From Ruegeria sp. THAF33 (GTDB lineage: Bacteria > Pseudomonadota > Alphaproteobacteria > Rhodobacterales > Rhodobacteraceae), in NCBI RefSeq assembly GCF_009363615.1, contig NZ_CP045385.1, forward strand, positions 186,001 to 250,000: 64,000 nucleotides of DNA, in the 5' to 3' direction. Below the pieces are notes generated by a model. It did no database searches, was not told where the DNA came from, and saw only the letters and a program-made list of their open reading frames with translations. This document shows, in pieces, positions 56,137 through 64,000 of this stretch. Positions within the stretch are counted from its first letter, which is position 1; each line of letters begins with the position of its first letter. Both the position numbers and the translations under genes were made by a program.

Positions 56137-57426
56137 TTAGTTGGCAAATCCCGTTATCCTCGGGATCGTCATGGATAGTGCGGGTATGTAGGTGATCAGG
56201 AAAATCACGATGATTTCGACCGCCAGGAACGGCAGGATCGCTTTGGCGATGGTTTCAACCCGTTCGCGCGATACGGCGGCGGCCACGAACAGCACCAAAC
56301 CCATTGGCGGGGTGGCGAGGCCTACTGTCAGGTTGACGCTCATGATGATGGCAAAATGGATCGGGTCGACGCCGAGGCTGGTGAAGATCGGGCCAAGGAT
56401 TGGTCCAAGGATGATGATCGCGGGGCCTGCGTCCAGGAACATGCCGACGATGAACAGCAGCAGGTTGATCAGGAACAAAAGGATCAGCGGGTTTTCCGAC
56501 AGGCTGAGGATCAGCGAGGCCAGTTGTTCCGGCGCATGGCTGAGGCTGACGACCGTCTTGAACGCCATCGCAGCACCAACCAGCAGCAGAACAACGGCTG
56601 AAGTCATGCCTGCATTGCTGAGCACCTCGGGGACCTCTTTCCATGTCAATGTCCGCAGGATGAAGAACCCGATGATGAAGGCATAGCCCACGGCGACTGC
56701 CGCAGCCTCGGTCGGTGTGAAGATACCACCCAGAATACCGCCCAGAATGATGACCGGTGTCATCAATGGGAAAAAGGCCTTCAAACTGGCCTGACGCCGC
56801 TCGGGCCATGTGTATTTGCGGCTGGCGACGGGGAAGTCATAGCGGTCGGCCATCAGTTTGATCATCAGCATCAGACCGACACCGACCATCACGCCCGGAA
56901 CGATCCCCGCCAGAAACAACGCGGCCACGCTTTCGCCCATCACATAGGCATAGATGATCATGATGCCCGAGGGCGGAATGATCGGCCCGATCACCGAACT
57001 CGCCGCCGTGATCGCGGCGGCGAATTTACGGGTATAGCCCTGTTTCTCCATCGCCGGGATCAGCATCGACCCTAGCGCCGAGGTGTCCGCCACGGCGGAC
57101 CCCGAGAGGCCCGCGAACAGAATCGAACTCAGCACGTTCACATGCGCCAGACCACCGCGCAGATGACCCATCAGAGCCTGCGAAAACTCGACAAGGCGGA
57201 TGGTGATGCCGCCTCGGTTCATAAGCTCTCCGGCCAGCATGAAGAAGGGGATCGCCATCAGAGGGAAGCTGTCCATGCCGTTATAGACGTTGCGATACAG
57301 CAACGTGATGTCGTTCGTCTGGCCGTTCAGCCACAGCAGGATTCCGGGCGCCGCCAGCAAAGCGAAAAAGACCGGCAGGCCGATCAGCAGGAAAATCAGG
57401 AAGGTGGGCAGGAACCAGATCAGCAT
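56137..57426 (-). CDS. dctM: TRAP transporter large permease (DctM family)
   Basis: 429 residues with about twelve hydrophobic segments. DctM patterns are clear (LPVFFALLAAPGILLWL; MAIPFFMLAGELMNRGGIT; ANITAASSVIGPIIPPSGIM-type segment; TPTEAAAVAVGYAF). It carries the ion-coupled substrate path. It directly abuts dctQ, with the stop and start separated by no more than a base. Confidence 0.94.
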   Translation of the reverse strand: MLIWFLPTFLIFLLIGLPVFFALLAAPGILLWLNGQTNDITLLYRNVYNGMDSFPLMAIPFFMLAGELMNRGGITIRLVEFSQALMGHLRGGLAHVNVLSSILFAGLSGSAVADTSALGSMLIPAMEKQGYTRKFAAAITAASSVIGPIIPPSGIMIIYAYVMGESVAALFLAGIVPGVMVGVGLMLMIKLMADRYDFPVASRKYTWPERRQASLKAFFPLMTPVIILGGILGGIFTPTEAAAVAVGYAFIIGFFILRTLTWKEVPEVLSNAGMTSAVVLLLVGAAMAFKTVVSLSHAPEQLASLILSLSENPLILLFLINLLLFIVGMFLDAGPAIIILGPILGPIFTSLGVDPIHFAIIMSVNLTVGLATPPMGLVLFVAAAVSRERVETIAKAILPFLAVEIIVIFLITYIPALSMTIPRITGFAN

Positions 57427-58014
57427 TTATTCGGCCCCCACTGCCGCATCAGGAATTTCAGGCAACAGGTGGCCGCCGCCCAGCAGAGTGATGAAGGATC
57501 GCAGGATCAGCTCGATATTCACCGAGATCAGCAGGATGACTCCCACCAGCAGCGATGCCATCATCCAACTGCGCGGAATGCGATACCATTCGTCGAACCC
57601 GAAAGAGGTGGGCAGATACAGCGCGGCAGTGGCGAACTTGCCGCCAAAGCCAGTGACCTCGGACCAGCCGATATTGACCGCGACCAGCAGGACGGCGAGC
57701 GCGATCAAAAGCAGGAACAGATTCAGCGTTTGGCCGATGATGCGGGGAAGGAGGCGTTCCAGCATGTCGATGGCCACAAAACCGCCGCGCCGAAAGGCTG
57801 TGGGGGCCATCAGACCGGTCATCCACAACATGCAGAACCGCGCGGCCTCGTCCGGCCAGGGCAGCGCATTGCCCAGAACGTATCGGAAAAACACCTGGAT
57901 CAGAATTGCGATCACCATGAGCGCAATCGCAACAACACCAACCGCGCGGCCCAGACGCAGCACGGTTTCGTTCACGAATGCAATCAGTGCAAGCACCGAT
58001 GCCAGTCCGCCCAT
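57427..58014 (-). CDS. dctQ: TRAP transporter small permease (DctQ family)
   Basis: 195 residues with four membrane segments and the DctQ pattern around VFFRYVLGNALPWPDEAARF. It partners DctM in the inner membrane. It follows the flavin reductase gene by 53 bp on the same strand. Confidence 0.92.
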   Translation of the reverse strand: MGGLASVLALIAFVNETVLRLGRAVGVVAIALMVIAILIQVFFRYVLGNALPWPDEAARFCMLWMTGLMAPTAFRRGGFVAIDMLERLLPRIIGQTLNLFLLLIALAVLLVAVNIGWSEVTGFGGKFATAALYLPTSFGFDEWYRIPRSWMMASLLVGVILLISVNIELILRSFITLLGGGHLLPEIPDAAVGAE

Positions 58015-58067
58015 GCGGATCCTCCCTTGGTCAGCCGCGGGTGTCCCCCACGGTCATCAAATCGCGC

Positions 58068-58586
58068 TTAGACTTTCGCGAATTGGCCGAGTTTCCCGGC
58101 ATAAAAGGTCAGCGCGTCTCCATCCGACATACTGGCCCGTAGAACCTTTCCAACCACAATAACGTGATCGCCTGCATCGTGATAAGCGTGCTGTTCGCAT
58201 TCGAACCGCGCAAGGCAGTCCGCCAACACCGGCGTCCCATTCTTACAGCGCCCGTGGGTGATGTCCCGCAGTGCAAAGGCGTCTTTCGAGCAGCCGAAAC
58301 ACAGCTCGGCCTGGTCCGAAGACAGCACATGCACGCTGAAATGGCGCGCCTTGTGGAAATAGGGGAAGCGACGCGAGTTTCGGTCTCCGGCCCACATGAT
58401 CAGCGGTGGGTCAAGCGACAGGGACGAAAAGCTGTTGGCGGTGATGCAGACCGGACCGTCCGCGCTGTCGCAGGTCACGATGGTGACACCGGTTGCAAAG
58501 CGGCCGAAGGCGTCGCGCAGGGTACGTGTGTCGTCCTTATGTGGAATGAAGGTGCGGGTCATGTCCTTTGAGATTGCGTTCATCAT
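58068..58586 (-). CDS. flavin reductase (SmoA-like)
   Basis: 172 residues of the flavin reductase-like FMN-binding family (FGRFATGVTIVTCDSADGPV; ANSFSSLSLDPPLIMW). It supplies reduced FMN to a two-component monooxygenase, here most likely the LLM protein encoded two genes upstream. Its start overlaps the aldo/keto reductase stop (ATGA). In the sulfo-SMO pathway this role is SmoA; that assignment is inferred from the gene set. Confidence 0.88.
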   Translation of the reverse strand: MMNAISKDMTRTFIPHKDDTRTLRDAFGRFATGVTIVTCDSADGPVCITANSFSSLSLDPPLIMWAGDRNSRRFPYFHKARHFSVHVLSSDQAELCFGCSKDAFALRDITHGRCKNGTPVLADCLARFECEQHAYHDAGDHVIVVGKVLRASMSDGDALTFYAGKLGQFAKV

Positions 58587-59473
58587 GGTACCTCGTGCCC
58601 CAGTGCCGCCTCGTACAGGCGGAACCAGCTTTCGCGATCCAGTTTGACTTTCAATGCGTCCGAGGCGCGTTTGATCCGGTCAAGATTGTTGGTGCCCAGA
58701 ACCGGCAGGATGTTGGCTGGGTGGGCCAACAGGAACGCCACTGCGACGGCGGCGCGATCCACGCCAAACCCGGCTGCGACTTCATCGGCGACGACCCCAA
58801 CCGGCGGGTTTCCGGCCATCAACAGGCCTCCACCCAGCGGCGACCATGCCATCAACGGATGGCCATGCTGTTGGTGAAACGCCAGATCACCGTTGGTGAA
58901 AGGGCTGATCTGACCCAGAGAAATTTCGATCTGGTTGGTGACCAACTGCGTTTTCATCGCCGATTGCAGCAACGACCAATCCCACGGGCGGAAGTTTGAC
59001 ACACCCACCGCACCGACCTTTCCACTGGCGACGACCTCATCCAGGGCGGCTCCGGTTTCATGGTGGTCCATCATGGGGTCCGGGCGGTGGATCAACAGCA
59101 GATCGATGTGGTCAATCGCCATTTCCGACAGCGACGTGTCGACTGATTTCAGAATGTGGGCGCGCGAGGTGTCGTAGTATTTTACCTTCGCATCCGCGTA
59201 ACGGCCAACCGGCGCGACGATGTCGCATTTGGTGACGATCTCCATCTTCTGACGAAGGTTTGGATTGGCGCGCAGGGCGGCACCCAGCACGGCCTCGGCC
59301 TTGTAGCCGCCATAGATGTCGGCCTGATCGAAGGTGGTGATACCCTGATCCAGACAGGTCTGAATCTTGGCCTCGACATGGGCCGCGGACGTGTCACTGT
59401 CATCGCCCAACCGCCACATGCCATAGACAAGGCGGCTCATCTCCAGCGAGTCAGATAGTTTCACACGTTGCAT
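58583..59473 (-). CDS. aldo/keto reductase (SmoB-like)
   Basis: 296 residues from ATG 59473, which overlaps the monooxygenase stop (TGATG); upstream in-frame codons lie inside that gene. AKR motifs: Asp/Tyr of the catalytic tetrad in FDQADIYGGYKAE, Lys in MEIVTKCDIV, His in LLLIHRPDPMMD, and NQIEISLGQISP. In the sulfo-SMO pathway SmoB reduces 6-oxo-glucose, the product of the monooxygenase, to glucose. The role here is inferred from the neighbours. Confidence 0.88.
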   Translation of the reverse strand: MQRVKLSDSLEMSRLVYGMWRLGDDSDTSAAHVEAKIQTCLDQGITTFDQADIYGGYKAEAVLGAALRANPNLRQKMEIVTKCDIVAPVGRYADAKVKYYDTSRAHILKSVDTSLSEMAIDHIDLLLIHRPDPMMDHHETGAALDEVVASGKVGAVGVSNFRPWDWSLLQSAMKTQLVTNQIEISLGQISPFTNGDLAFHQQHGHPLMAWSPLGGGLLMAGNPPVGVVADEVAAGFGVDRAAVAVAFLLAHPANILPVLGTNNLDRIKRASDALKVKLDRESWFRLYEAALGHEVP

Positions 59474-60627
59474 CAGCGGCGTTCTCCGTTGCCCAGCGGT
59501 GTGGCCGGGGTCGTTTTGGGAACCCTTCCGTAAGCTTCGGGAAGGGAACAGGTTTTCAAATTCGGCAACACGCGGGCGCCGAAATGGCGGGCTTCGTCCA
59601 GATGCGGGTAGCCCGAGAAGATGAAAGCGCGGATGCCCATCTTCTGGTATTCCTCGATCTTCGACATAACCTGATCCGTCGATCCGACCAGAGCGGCACC
59701 GCAACCAGACCGTGCCCGGCCAACACCGGTCCAGAGACCGGGTTCGACATAGCCGTACTCATCCGCCAGATCGCGGTTCCTGGCCTGATGCGCCACCCCC
59801 AGCGAGGTCGAATCCAGCGCCCGTTCGCGGATGGCGCGACCGTATTCGTCGTCCAGCTTCGAGACGATGTAATCCGCGTATTCCTGTGCCTCAACCTCGG
59901 TATCGCGAACGATCATATGGACACGCAACCCGTAATCCAGCGTGCGGTCGTAGTTTTCAGCGACAGCGTGAACGGCCTTCATCCGTTCGGCCAGTTGATC
60001 CTTGGTTTCAGGCCACATCAGGTAGACGTCACAATGCTCGCCGCACAGATCCAAAGCAGAGGGAGAATAGCCGCCGAAATAAAGCAGCGGCCCGCCGGTC
60101 TGATATGGCTTGGCCGGGTCGGTGGTCAGGCCCGAGAAATTATAGACCTCGCCTGCATGATTGATCTCATCCCGCGTCCAGGCCTGTTTCAGAATCTCCA
60201 CCACTTCGCGCGAGCGCTGATAGCGGAACGCGCTGTCGGCCTTCTCACCGGGAAAGTCGGATGAGATGATGTTGACCGTCAAACGCCCCTTCAGCATGTG
60301 GTCCAGCGTTGCGATGGTGCGGGCCAGCATGATCGGTTGCATCTCGCCACAGCGCACGGCGGCCAGCAGGTTGATCCGCTCGGTGATCGGGGCGCAGCCG
60401 GCGACAAAGCTCAGCGTGTCTTGACCGACCTGATAGGAGGACGGGCAGAGGATGTTGCGAAAACCCTGCGCCTCGGCCTCTTTCACAATGTTCGAGCAAT
60501 GCTCCCAACTCGACCGCAGGGCACCATCGGGAACGCCAAGGAACTGGTAATCATCGGAACACAGCGCAGCGAACCAGGAAACTTCGGCCGCATCCAGATC
60601 GGGGGATGTGATGGGGACGATGCTCAT
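59473..60627 (-). CDS. FMNH2-dependent sulfonate monooxygenase (LLM class; SmoC/SsuD-like)
   Basis: 384 residues from ATG 60627 (SD GGAG); the frame extends 15 codons further with no SD. Luciferase-like features include LTVNIISSDFPGE, PLLYFGGYSPSALDLC and the C-terminal GRARSGCGAALVGSTDQV. Such enzymes split a C-SO3 bond with O2 and FMNH2, giving an aldehyde and sulfite. First gene of the leftward operon with an aldo/keto reductase and a flavin reductase, the set that defines sulfoquinovose monooxygenase loci. SsuD for alkanesulfonates is the alternative. Confidence 0.86.
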   Translation of the reverse strand: MSIVPITSPDLDAAEVSWFAALCSDDYQFLGVPDGALRSSWEHCSNIVKEAEAQGFRNILCPSSYQVGQDTLSFVAGCAPITERINLLAAVRCGEMQPIMLARTIATLDHMLKGRLTVNIISSDFPGEKADSAFRYQRSREVVEILKQAWTRDEINHAGEVYNFSGLTTDPAKPYQTGGPLLYFGGYSPSALDLCGEHCDVYLMWPETKDQLAERMKAVHAVAENYDRTLDYGLRVHMIVRDTEVEAQEYADYIVSKLDDEYGRAIRERALDSTSLGVAHQARNRDLADEYGYVEPGLWTGVGRARSGCGAALVGSTDQVMSKIEEYQKMGIRAFIFSGYPHLDEARHFGARVLPNLKTCSLPEAYGRVPKTTPATPLGNGERR

Positions 60628-60677
60628 TTGATTCACGCTCCGTACATCTTTGACTTTCCTCTTGCGTAGCAATCGCT

Positions 60678-60691
60678 TTGATGTAGATCAA
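60678..60691. promoter_or_regulatory. candidate GntR-type operator in the divergent promoter
   Basis: TTGAT-GTAG-ATCAA is a perfect 5-bp inverted repeat, followed at 60698-60702 by another ATCAA-like half (GTATCAA). It lies between the divergent monooxygenase and regulator genes and overlaps the upstream alternative start of the regulator, supporting the downstream start. Confidence 0.45.
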
Positions 60692-60732
60692 TAGTGTATC
60701 AATTTTTCCTGCGACCGAGTGAAGCGTCTGCC

Positions 60733-61443
60733 GTGCCTGCATCCAACCGAAACCCCAATGCCCTGCCGGTATATATTCAGATCGCGGAACTTCTGATCCG
60801 TGACATCGCGGCTGGTCGCCTTATTGACGGTGAACGATTGCCGCCCGAGCGCGAGATGGCCGCAGAGCTGAATGTCTCGGTTGGAACGCTGCGAAAGTCG
60901 CTCTCAGAGCTGGAAAAAAAGGGGATGTTGGAGCGTATCCAGGGCTCGGGCAACTACATACGCGAGACCGGTACGCAAAACAGCGTCTATGCAATGTTCA
61001 GGCTGGAACTGCCGGAAGGGGGTGGCCTGCCTCGTGCGGATATCCTGTCGGTTGACCATCTGAAAAAGCCGATCGATCTGCCGAAATTCGGTGCTTCTGA
61101 CGCCGGTTCGCGTGTCCGGCGGATGCGCTACCTGAATGATACAATCATCGCTGTCGAAGAAATCTGGCTGGACGAATCAGCGGGCCTGATCGACCAGAGC
61201 CTGCTGTCCGACTCGCTCTATCGCTACTATCAGCGCCAGTTGGGCTTTTGGATCGCAAGAGCCGAAGACAGGGTTTCGGTCCGGCCTCTACCGGACTGGA
61301 CGCCTTCTGGCTTCACCAAGCCAGCCGGCCAAGCAGTCGGTTACATCGAGCGTTTCAGCTGGTCGGAAAGCGCCGAACCCGTCGAATTCTCAAAAACTTG
61401 GTTCGACCCGGATCGGGCCAATTACGTACAACGTCTGAAGTAA
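60733..61443 (+). CDS. GntR-family regulator with UTRA effector domain
   Basis: 236 residues from GTG 60733; an earlier GTG at 60694 lies within the operator-like palindrome and has no SD. The N-terminal GntR winged HTH (GERLPPEREMAAELNVSVGTLRKSL) is followed by a UTRA ligand-binding domain (about residues 95-235, VRRMRYLNDTIIAVEEIWLD). It is divergent from the monooxygenase operon and upstream of the Gfo/Idh/MocA-type gene, so it probably represses both until a sugar-like inducer binds. Confidence 0.88.
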   Translation: MPASNRNPNALPVYIQIAELLIRDIAAGRLIDGERLPPEREMAAELNVSVGTLRKSLSELEKKGMLERIQGSGNYIRETGTQNSVYAMFRLELPEGGGLPRADILSVDHLKKPIDLPKFGASDAGSRVRRMRYLNDTIIAVEEIWLDESAGLIDQSLLSDSLYRYYQRQLGFWIARAEDRVSVRPLPDWTPSGFTKPAGQAVGYIERFSWSESAEPVEFSKTWFDPDRANYVQRLK

Positions 61444-61455
61444 AAGGAATTGCGC

Positions 61456-62553
61456 ATGACCCGGACCATCAAATACGGGCTGATTGGATGCGGAATGATG
61501 GGGCAAGAGCACCTGCACAATATCGGATTGCTGGAAGGTGCCAGTGTGGCTGCGATCTATGAACCCGATCAGGAGATGGCAAAAGCCGCCAAGGAAATTG
61601 CGCCAACTGCAACCATGGTAGGTTCCGTGCAAGAGCTACTGGCGGTAGAGGAACTGGACTGCGTCGTCATTGTCAGCCCGAATCATCTTCATGTGGACCA
61701 GATCTGCGAAATCGCAGAAACACGTCCTCTGCCGCTTTTGGTAGAAAAACCACTGTTCACCGACCCGCAAGACGTGCCCCGACTTGAGCAGTTGCAGCGC
61801 GACTACCCCTGCCCGATTTGGGTCGCGATGGAATACCGGTACATGCCCCCTATCGCTGCTTTGATCGACAAGGCCGAGGCGACAGGTGGGGTGAAAATGC
61901 TGTCGATCCGCGAGCATCGTTTTCCCTTCCTCGACAAGGTCGGCCACTGGAACCGGTTCAACCGAAATACTGGCGGTACTTTCGTCGAGAAATGCTGCCA
62001 CTTCTTCGACCTGATGCGTCTGATATTGCAATCCGATCCGGTGCGCATCACGGCAAGCGGCGGGCAGGCGGTGAACCATCTGGACGAAAGTTACGACGGT
62101 CAAACCCCGGATATTCTGGATCATGGCTTTGTTCTGGTCGACTTTGCTTCGGGTGCGCGCGCGATGTTGGAACTTTGCATGTTTGCCGAAGGCGCACGCT
62201 ATCAAGAAGAAATATCGGCCGTCGGACCGGACGCCAAGATCGAGGCGTTTGTCCCCGGACCCGGACGATTCTGGCCCGATCACTTGGGAGCCCCGCCATT
62301 GCCTCAGGTGATTTTGAGCCCGCGCAATCCCAAAGGTCCGGTATCAATGGACGTTCCGGTGGACCCCACCCTTTTGGCGGCTGGGGATCACAATGGGTCG
62401 ACCTACTATCAGCACAAAGGGTTCCTGTCCGTGCTTCGTGGCGAAACAGCAAAGCCGGATGTGAGTTTGCAGGACGGCCTCTGGGCTGTCAGGATGGGGC
62501 AAGCGGCGCAACAGGCAATTGAAACCGGTGAAACGGTTTACTTGGCCGACTGA
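61456..62553 (+). CDS. Gfo/Idh/MocA-fold NAD-dependent protein (oxidoreductase or GH188-type sulfoquinovosidase)
   Basis: 365 residues from ATG 61456 (SD AGGA). The Rossmann start (YGLIGCGMMGQEHL), EKP motif (LLVEKPLF) and the C-terminal sheet domain (REHRFPFLDKVGHWN; FVEKCCHFFDL) define the family. Most members are sugar or inositol dehydrogenases. NAD-dependent sulfoquinovosidases (GH188) share this fold and occur in sulfo-SMO loci, which this gene accompanies. Which activity it has cannot be told from sequence alone. Confidence 0.82.
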   Translation: MTRTIKYGLIGCGMMGQEHLHNIGLLEGASVAAIYEPDQEMAKAAKEIAPTATMVGSVQELLAVEELDCVVIVSPNHLHVDQICEIAETRPLPLLVEKPLFTDPQDVPRLEQLQRDYPCPIWVAMEYRYMPPIAALIDKAEATGGVKMLSIREHRFPFLDKVGHWNRFNRNTGGTFVEKCCHFFDLMRLILQSDPVRITASGGQAVNHLDESYDGQTPDILDHGFVLVDFASGARAMLELCMFAEGARYQEEISAVGPDAKIEAFVPGPGRFWPDHLGAPPLPQVILSPRNPKGPVSMDVPVDPTLLAAGDHNGSTYYQHKGFLSVLRGETAKPDVSLQDGLWAVRMGQAAQQAIETGETVYLAD

Positions 62554-62896
62554 TCGGGGCCGGAGTCCCGGGTGCGTTTTGCGATCGCTAAAGGACCCCT
62601 TAGACTGTTGCAGGCAATGTCTTTCATCGTATGACTAGGACCACGATCGCTTGATTGGTTTAAGAGGGTCAAGCTCGCTGAAACTTCAATCTGCAGCGCG
62701 CTGTGTTTATGCAGAACGCGGCGCTTCTGGAATGTCGGGTCTTTGCTTTTCTGTCTGGTCAAGCGCGTCACGGGGTTCTGAGCTTAGTCACTGTCGAAGA
62801 TTCGCATTCTAAACTAAGTTGAGCTACAGATTATTGTGCCAACTCAAGTGCCGACAGGTAAAAAGGAACACATAAACTAAATAACATCAGTATCTT
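62554..62896. other. intergenic stretch, no gene recognised
   Basis: 343 bases between the Gfo/Idh/MocA-type gene and the last gene. The end is AT-rich (62855-62890), as expected for a promoter, with no clear consensus. No supported gene was seen. Confidence 0.45.
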
Positions 62897-63979
62897 ATGC
62901 GCTTAGTAACGAAACTTCTCTCACTGCTTTGTATTCTGGCCATCTTTTCGGTGACCTCAAGACCTTTGCAAGCTTGCTCAGTCTGCGTGACTTTGCCTGA
63001 GGCTTCGTCGGCTGATCACATTATTTCCGCGGACATTATCGTTCTGGCCGGTCCCACACCGGACAACCCGTTCCGGTTTTCTCCGGTTCACATTCTGAGA
63101 GGGACAGAACAGAAAATCTCAACGCTGCCGGAAATACCGTTTCTGATCGAAAGCAAGACCCGCGCAGCTTTCCGGTCCAATCCAGAAAAGACGGTTCTCT
63201 TCACCTATGGCGCAACCGACAAGGATGGTGCAGGGCGTAGCATTTCAAGAAGCTGGAAGCGCTTATTCATGATGACGCCAGACAGATCTCGGTTTGTTGA
63301 GGATTTAATAGCTGTTGGAGGATCGTGGGCGTACGGCGACAATGACGGCTCGGAGCGTGTTATGTTCTTTGCGGGCTATCTAAGCCACGAAGATCATGTG
63401 CTGAGAAACATCGCTATGGTTGAAATCTACCGTGCCCCATATGAATTTGTTCATCCACTTCGGAACACGGTGCCTACTGAGCAGCTCCTGCAAGAATTTC
63501 GTAGTCTGAACAGGATCAGTTACATACCCGTCGCGGTGCGTCTGCTTGGCTTGCAATCTGATGAACAGGCAGCCTCTGTTGTGCGTTCGCGATTTGAACA
63601 GGTTTTGAAAAGCAATGGTCAAAACCTTTATGAATGGGCTCTCGCAGGTATCGAAATCGACGGCGCCCTTGCAGTTACTGCGATTGAGCGAGCACTGCAG
63701 CGCCCCGGCTGGCAACCGCCCGAAAAGCAATCCCTGATCCGGGCTTTGACCGAAGGCGGCACGGTTTTGCCTGAACTTCGCGCTCAGATTATTGGCATTT
63801 TCGCGAGTGAACTCGAAAAGGACCGTAATCTAGCGCCGCGGATCGCAGTTGCCATGCGGAACTGGGGCGAGACCGCCCTGAATCACCAATTTCAAGCGCT
63901 TATCGTGAGGGGCGAAATTGATCCCGCGACACAATTTGTTCTCGGAACAATAATCGGCGCGGGGCAGGTCACCGATTGA
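62897..63979 (+). CDS. exported protein of unknown function
   Basis: 360 residues with a strongly hydrophobic signal segment (LLSLLCILAIFSVTS) ending near LQACSVC; the cysteine could be a lipobox, but the fit is poor because L-Q-A-C is followed by more Cys. The mature part has no family I recognise; a helical C-terminal half (from about residue 190, many short helices such as PVAVRLLGLQSDEQAASVV) looks HEAT-like. Isolated at the window's right end. Confidence 0.7.
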   Translation: MRLVTKLLSLLCILAIFSVTSRPLQACSVCVTLPEASSADHIISADIIVLAGPTPDNPFRFSPVHILRGTEQKISTLPEIPFLIESKTRAAFRSNPEKTVLFTYGATDKDGAGRSISRSWKRLFMMTPDRSRFVEDLIAVGGSWAYGDNDGSERVMFFAGYLSHEDHVLRNIAMVEIYRAPYEFVHPLRNTVPTEQLLQEFRSLNRISYIPVAVRLLGLQSDEQAASVVRSRFEQVLKSNGQNLYEWALAGIEIDGALAVTAIERALQRPGWQPPEKQSLIRALTEGGTVLPELRAQIIGIFASELEKDRNLAPRIAVAMRNWGETALNHQFQALIVRGEIDPATQFVLGTIIGAGQVTD

Positions 63980-64000
63980 AAGTGAGCTGTGCGCTGTTCT

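Overview
The window looks like chromosomal DNA of a marine alphaproteobacterium of the Roseobacter group (Rhodobacteraceae). This is inferred from gene content and style, not from a marker gene: a paaABCDE ring-epoxidation operon with a PaaX regulator, xdhABC joined to a purine-nucleoside ABC importer, a B12-dependent class II ribonucleotide reductase, short-form HisG with HisZ, TRAP transporters, Zur/ZnuABC and many LysR regulators, most of it GC-rich. The 3' end of a LysR gene is cut by the left edge.

Layout. 0-4.7 kb: two LysR regulators, a beta-hydroxyacid dehydrogenase, a sterol-desaturase-type hydroxylase and PaaX. 4.8-10.5 kb: paaJ-paaA-B-C-D-E plus a seventh gene of the PaaA/PaaC family. 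10.5-15.4 kb: an aspartate 4-decarboxylase and an AspT-type aspartate:alanine antiporter lying between two decayed copies of one IS5-type element. 15.5-18.8 kb: znuA divergent from zur-znuC-znuB. 18.9-28.3 kb: a seven-gene operon on the minus strand, xdhA-xdhB-xdhC followed by a BMP/nucleoside ABC importer. 28.6-39.3 kb: conserved housekeeping genes (dnaE, slyX, hisS-hisZ-hisG, a DUF1489 gene, nrdJ). 39.5-44.7 kb: small unknowns, a LysR gene and a cyanide-insensitive-type cydAB pair.

44.7-53.2 kb is visibly poorer in GC and is probably an accessory island: a TetR regulator, two paralogous serine hydrolases of the beta-lactamase fold facing away from each other around a porin-like protein, a PAP2 phosphatase fused to an outer-membrane barrel, a 50-nt piece matching the 3' half of a tRNA, and a two-gene cassette whose first gene resembles a cysteine-rich phage protein.

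53.3-55.0 kb: a di-haem peroxidase and a Sel1-repeat protein, divergent with only three bases between their start codons. 55.0-62.6 kb: the most interesting metabolic locus. A DctPQM TRAP importer, a flavin reductase, an aldo/keto reductase and a SsuD-like flavin monooxygenase are read leftward; a GntR/UTRA regulator and a Gfo/Idh/MocA-fold protein are read rightward. The enzyme set matches the oxidative sulfoquinovose (sulfo-SMO) pathway: SmoC, SmoB, SmoA and possibly an NAD-dependent sulfoquinovosidase, with a TRAP system in place of the usual ABC importer. This is a hypothesis from gene content. The window ends with an exported protein of unknown function.

No rRNA gene, complete tRNA gene or CRISPR array was seen.
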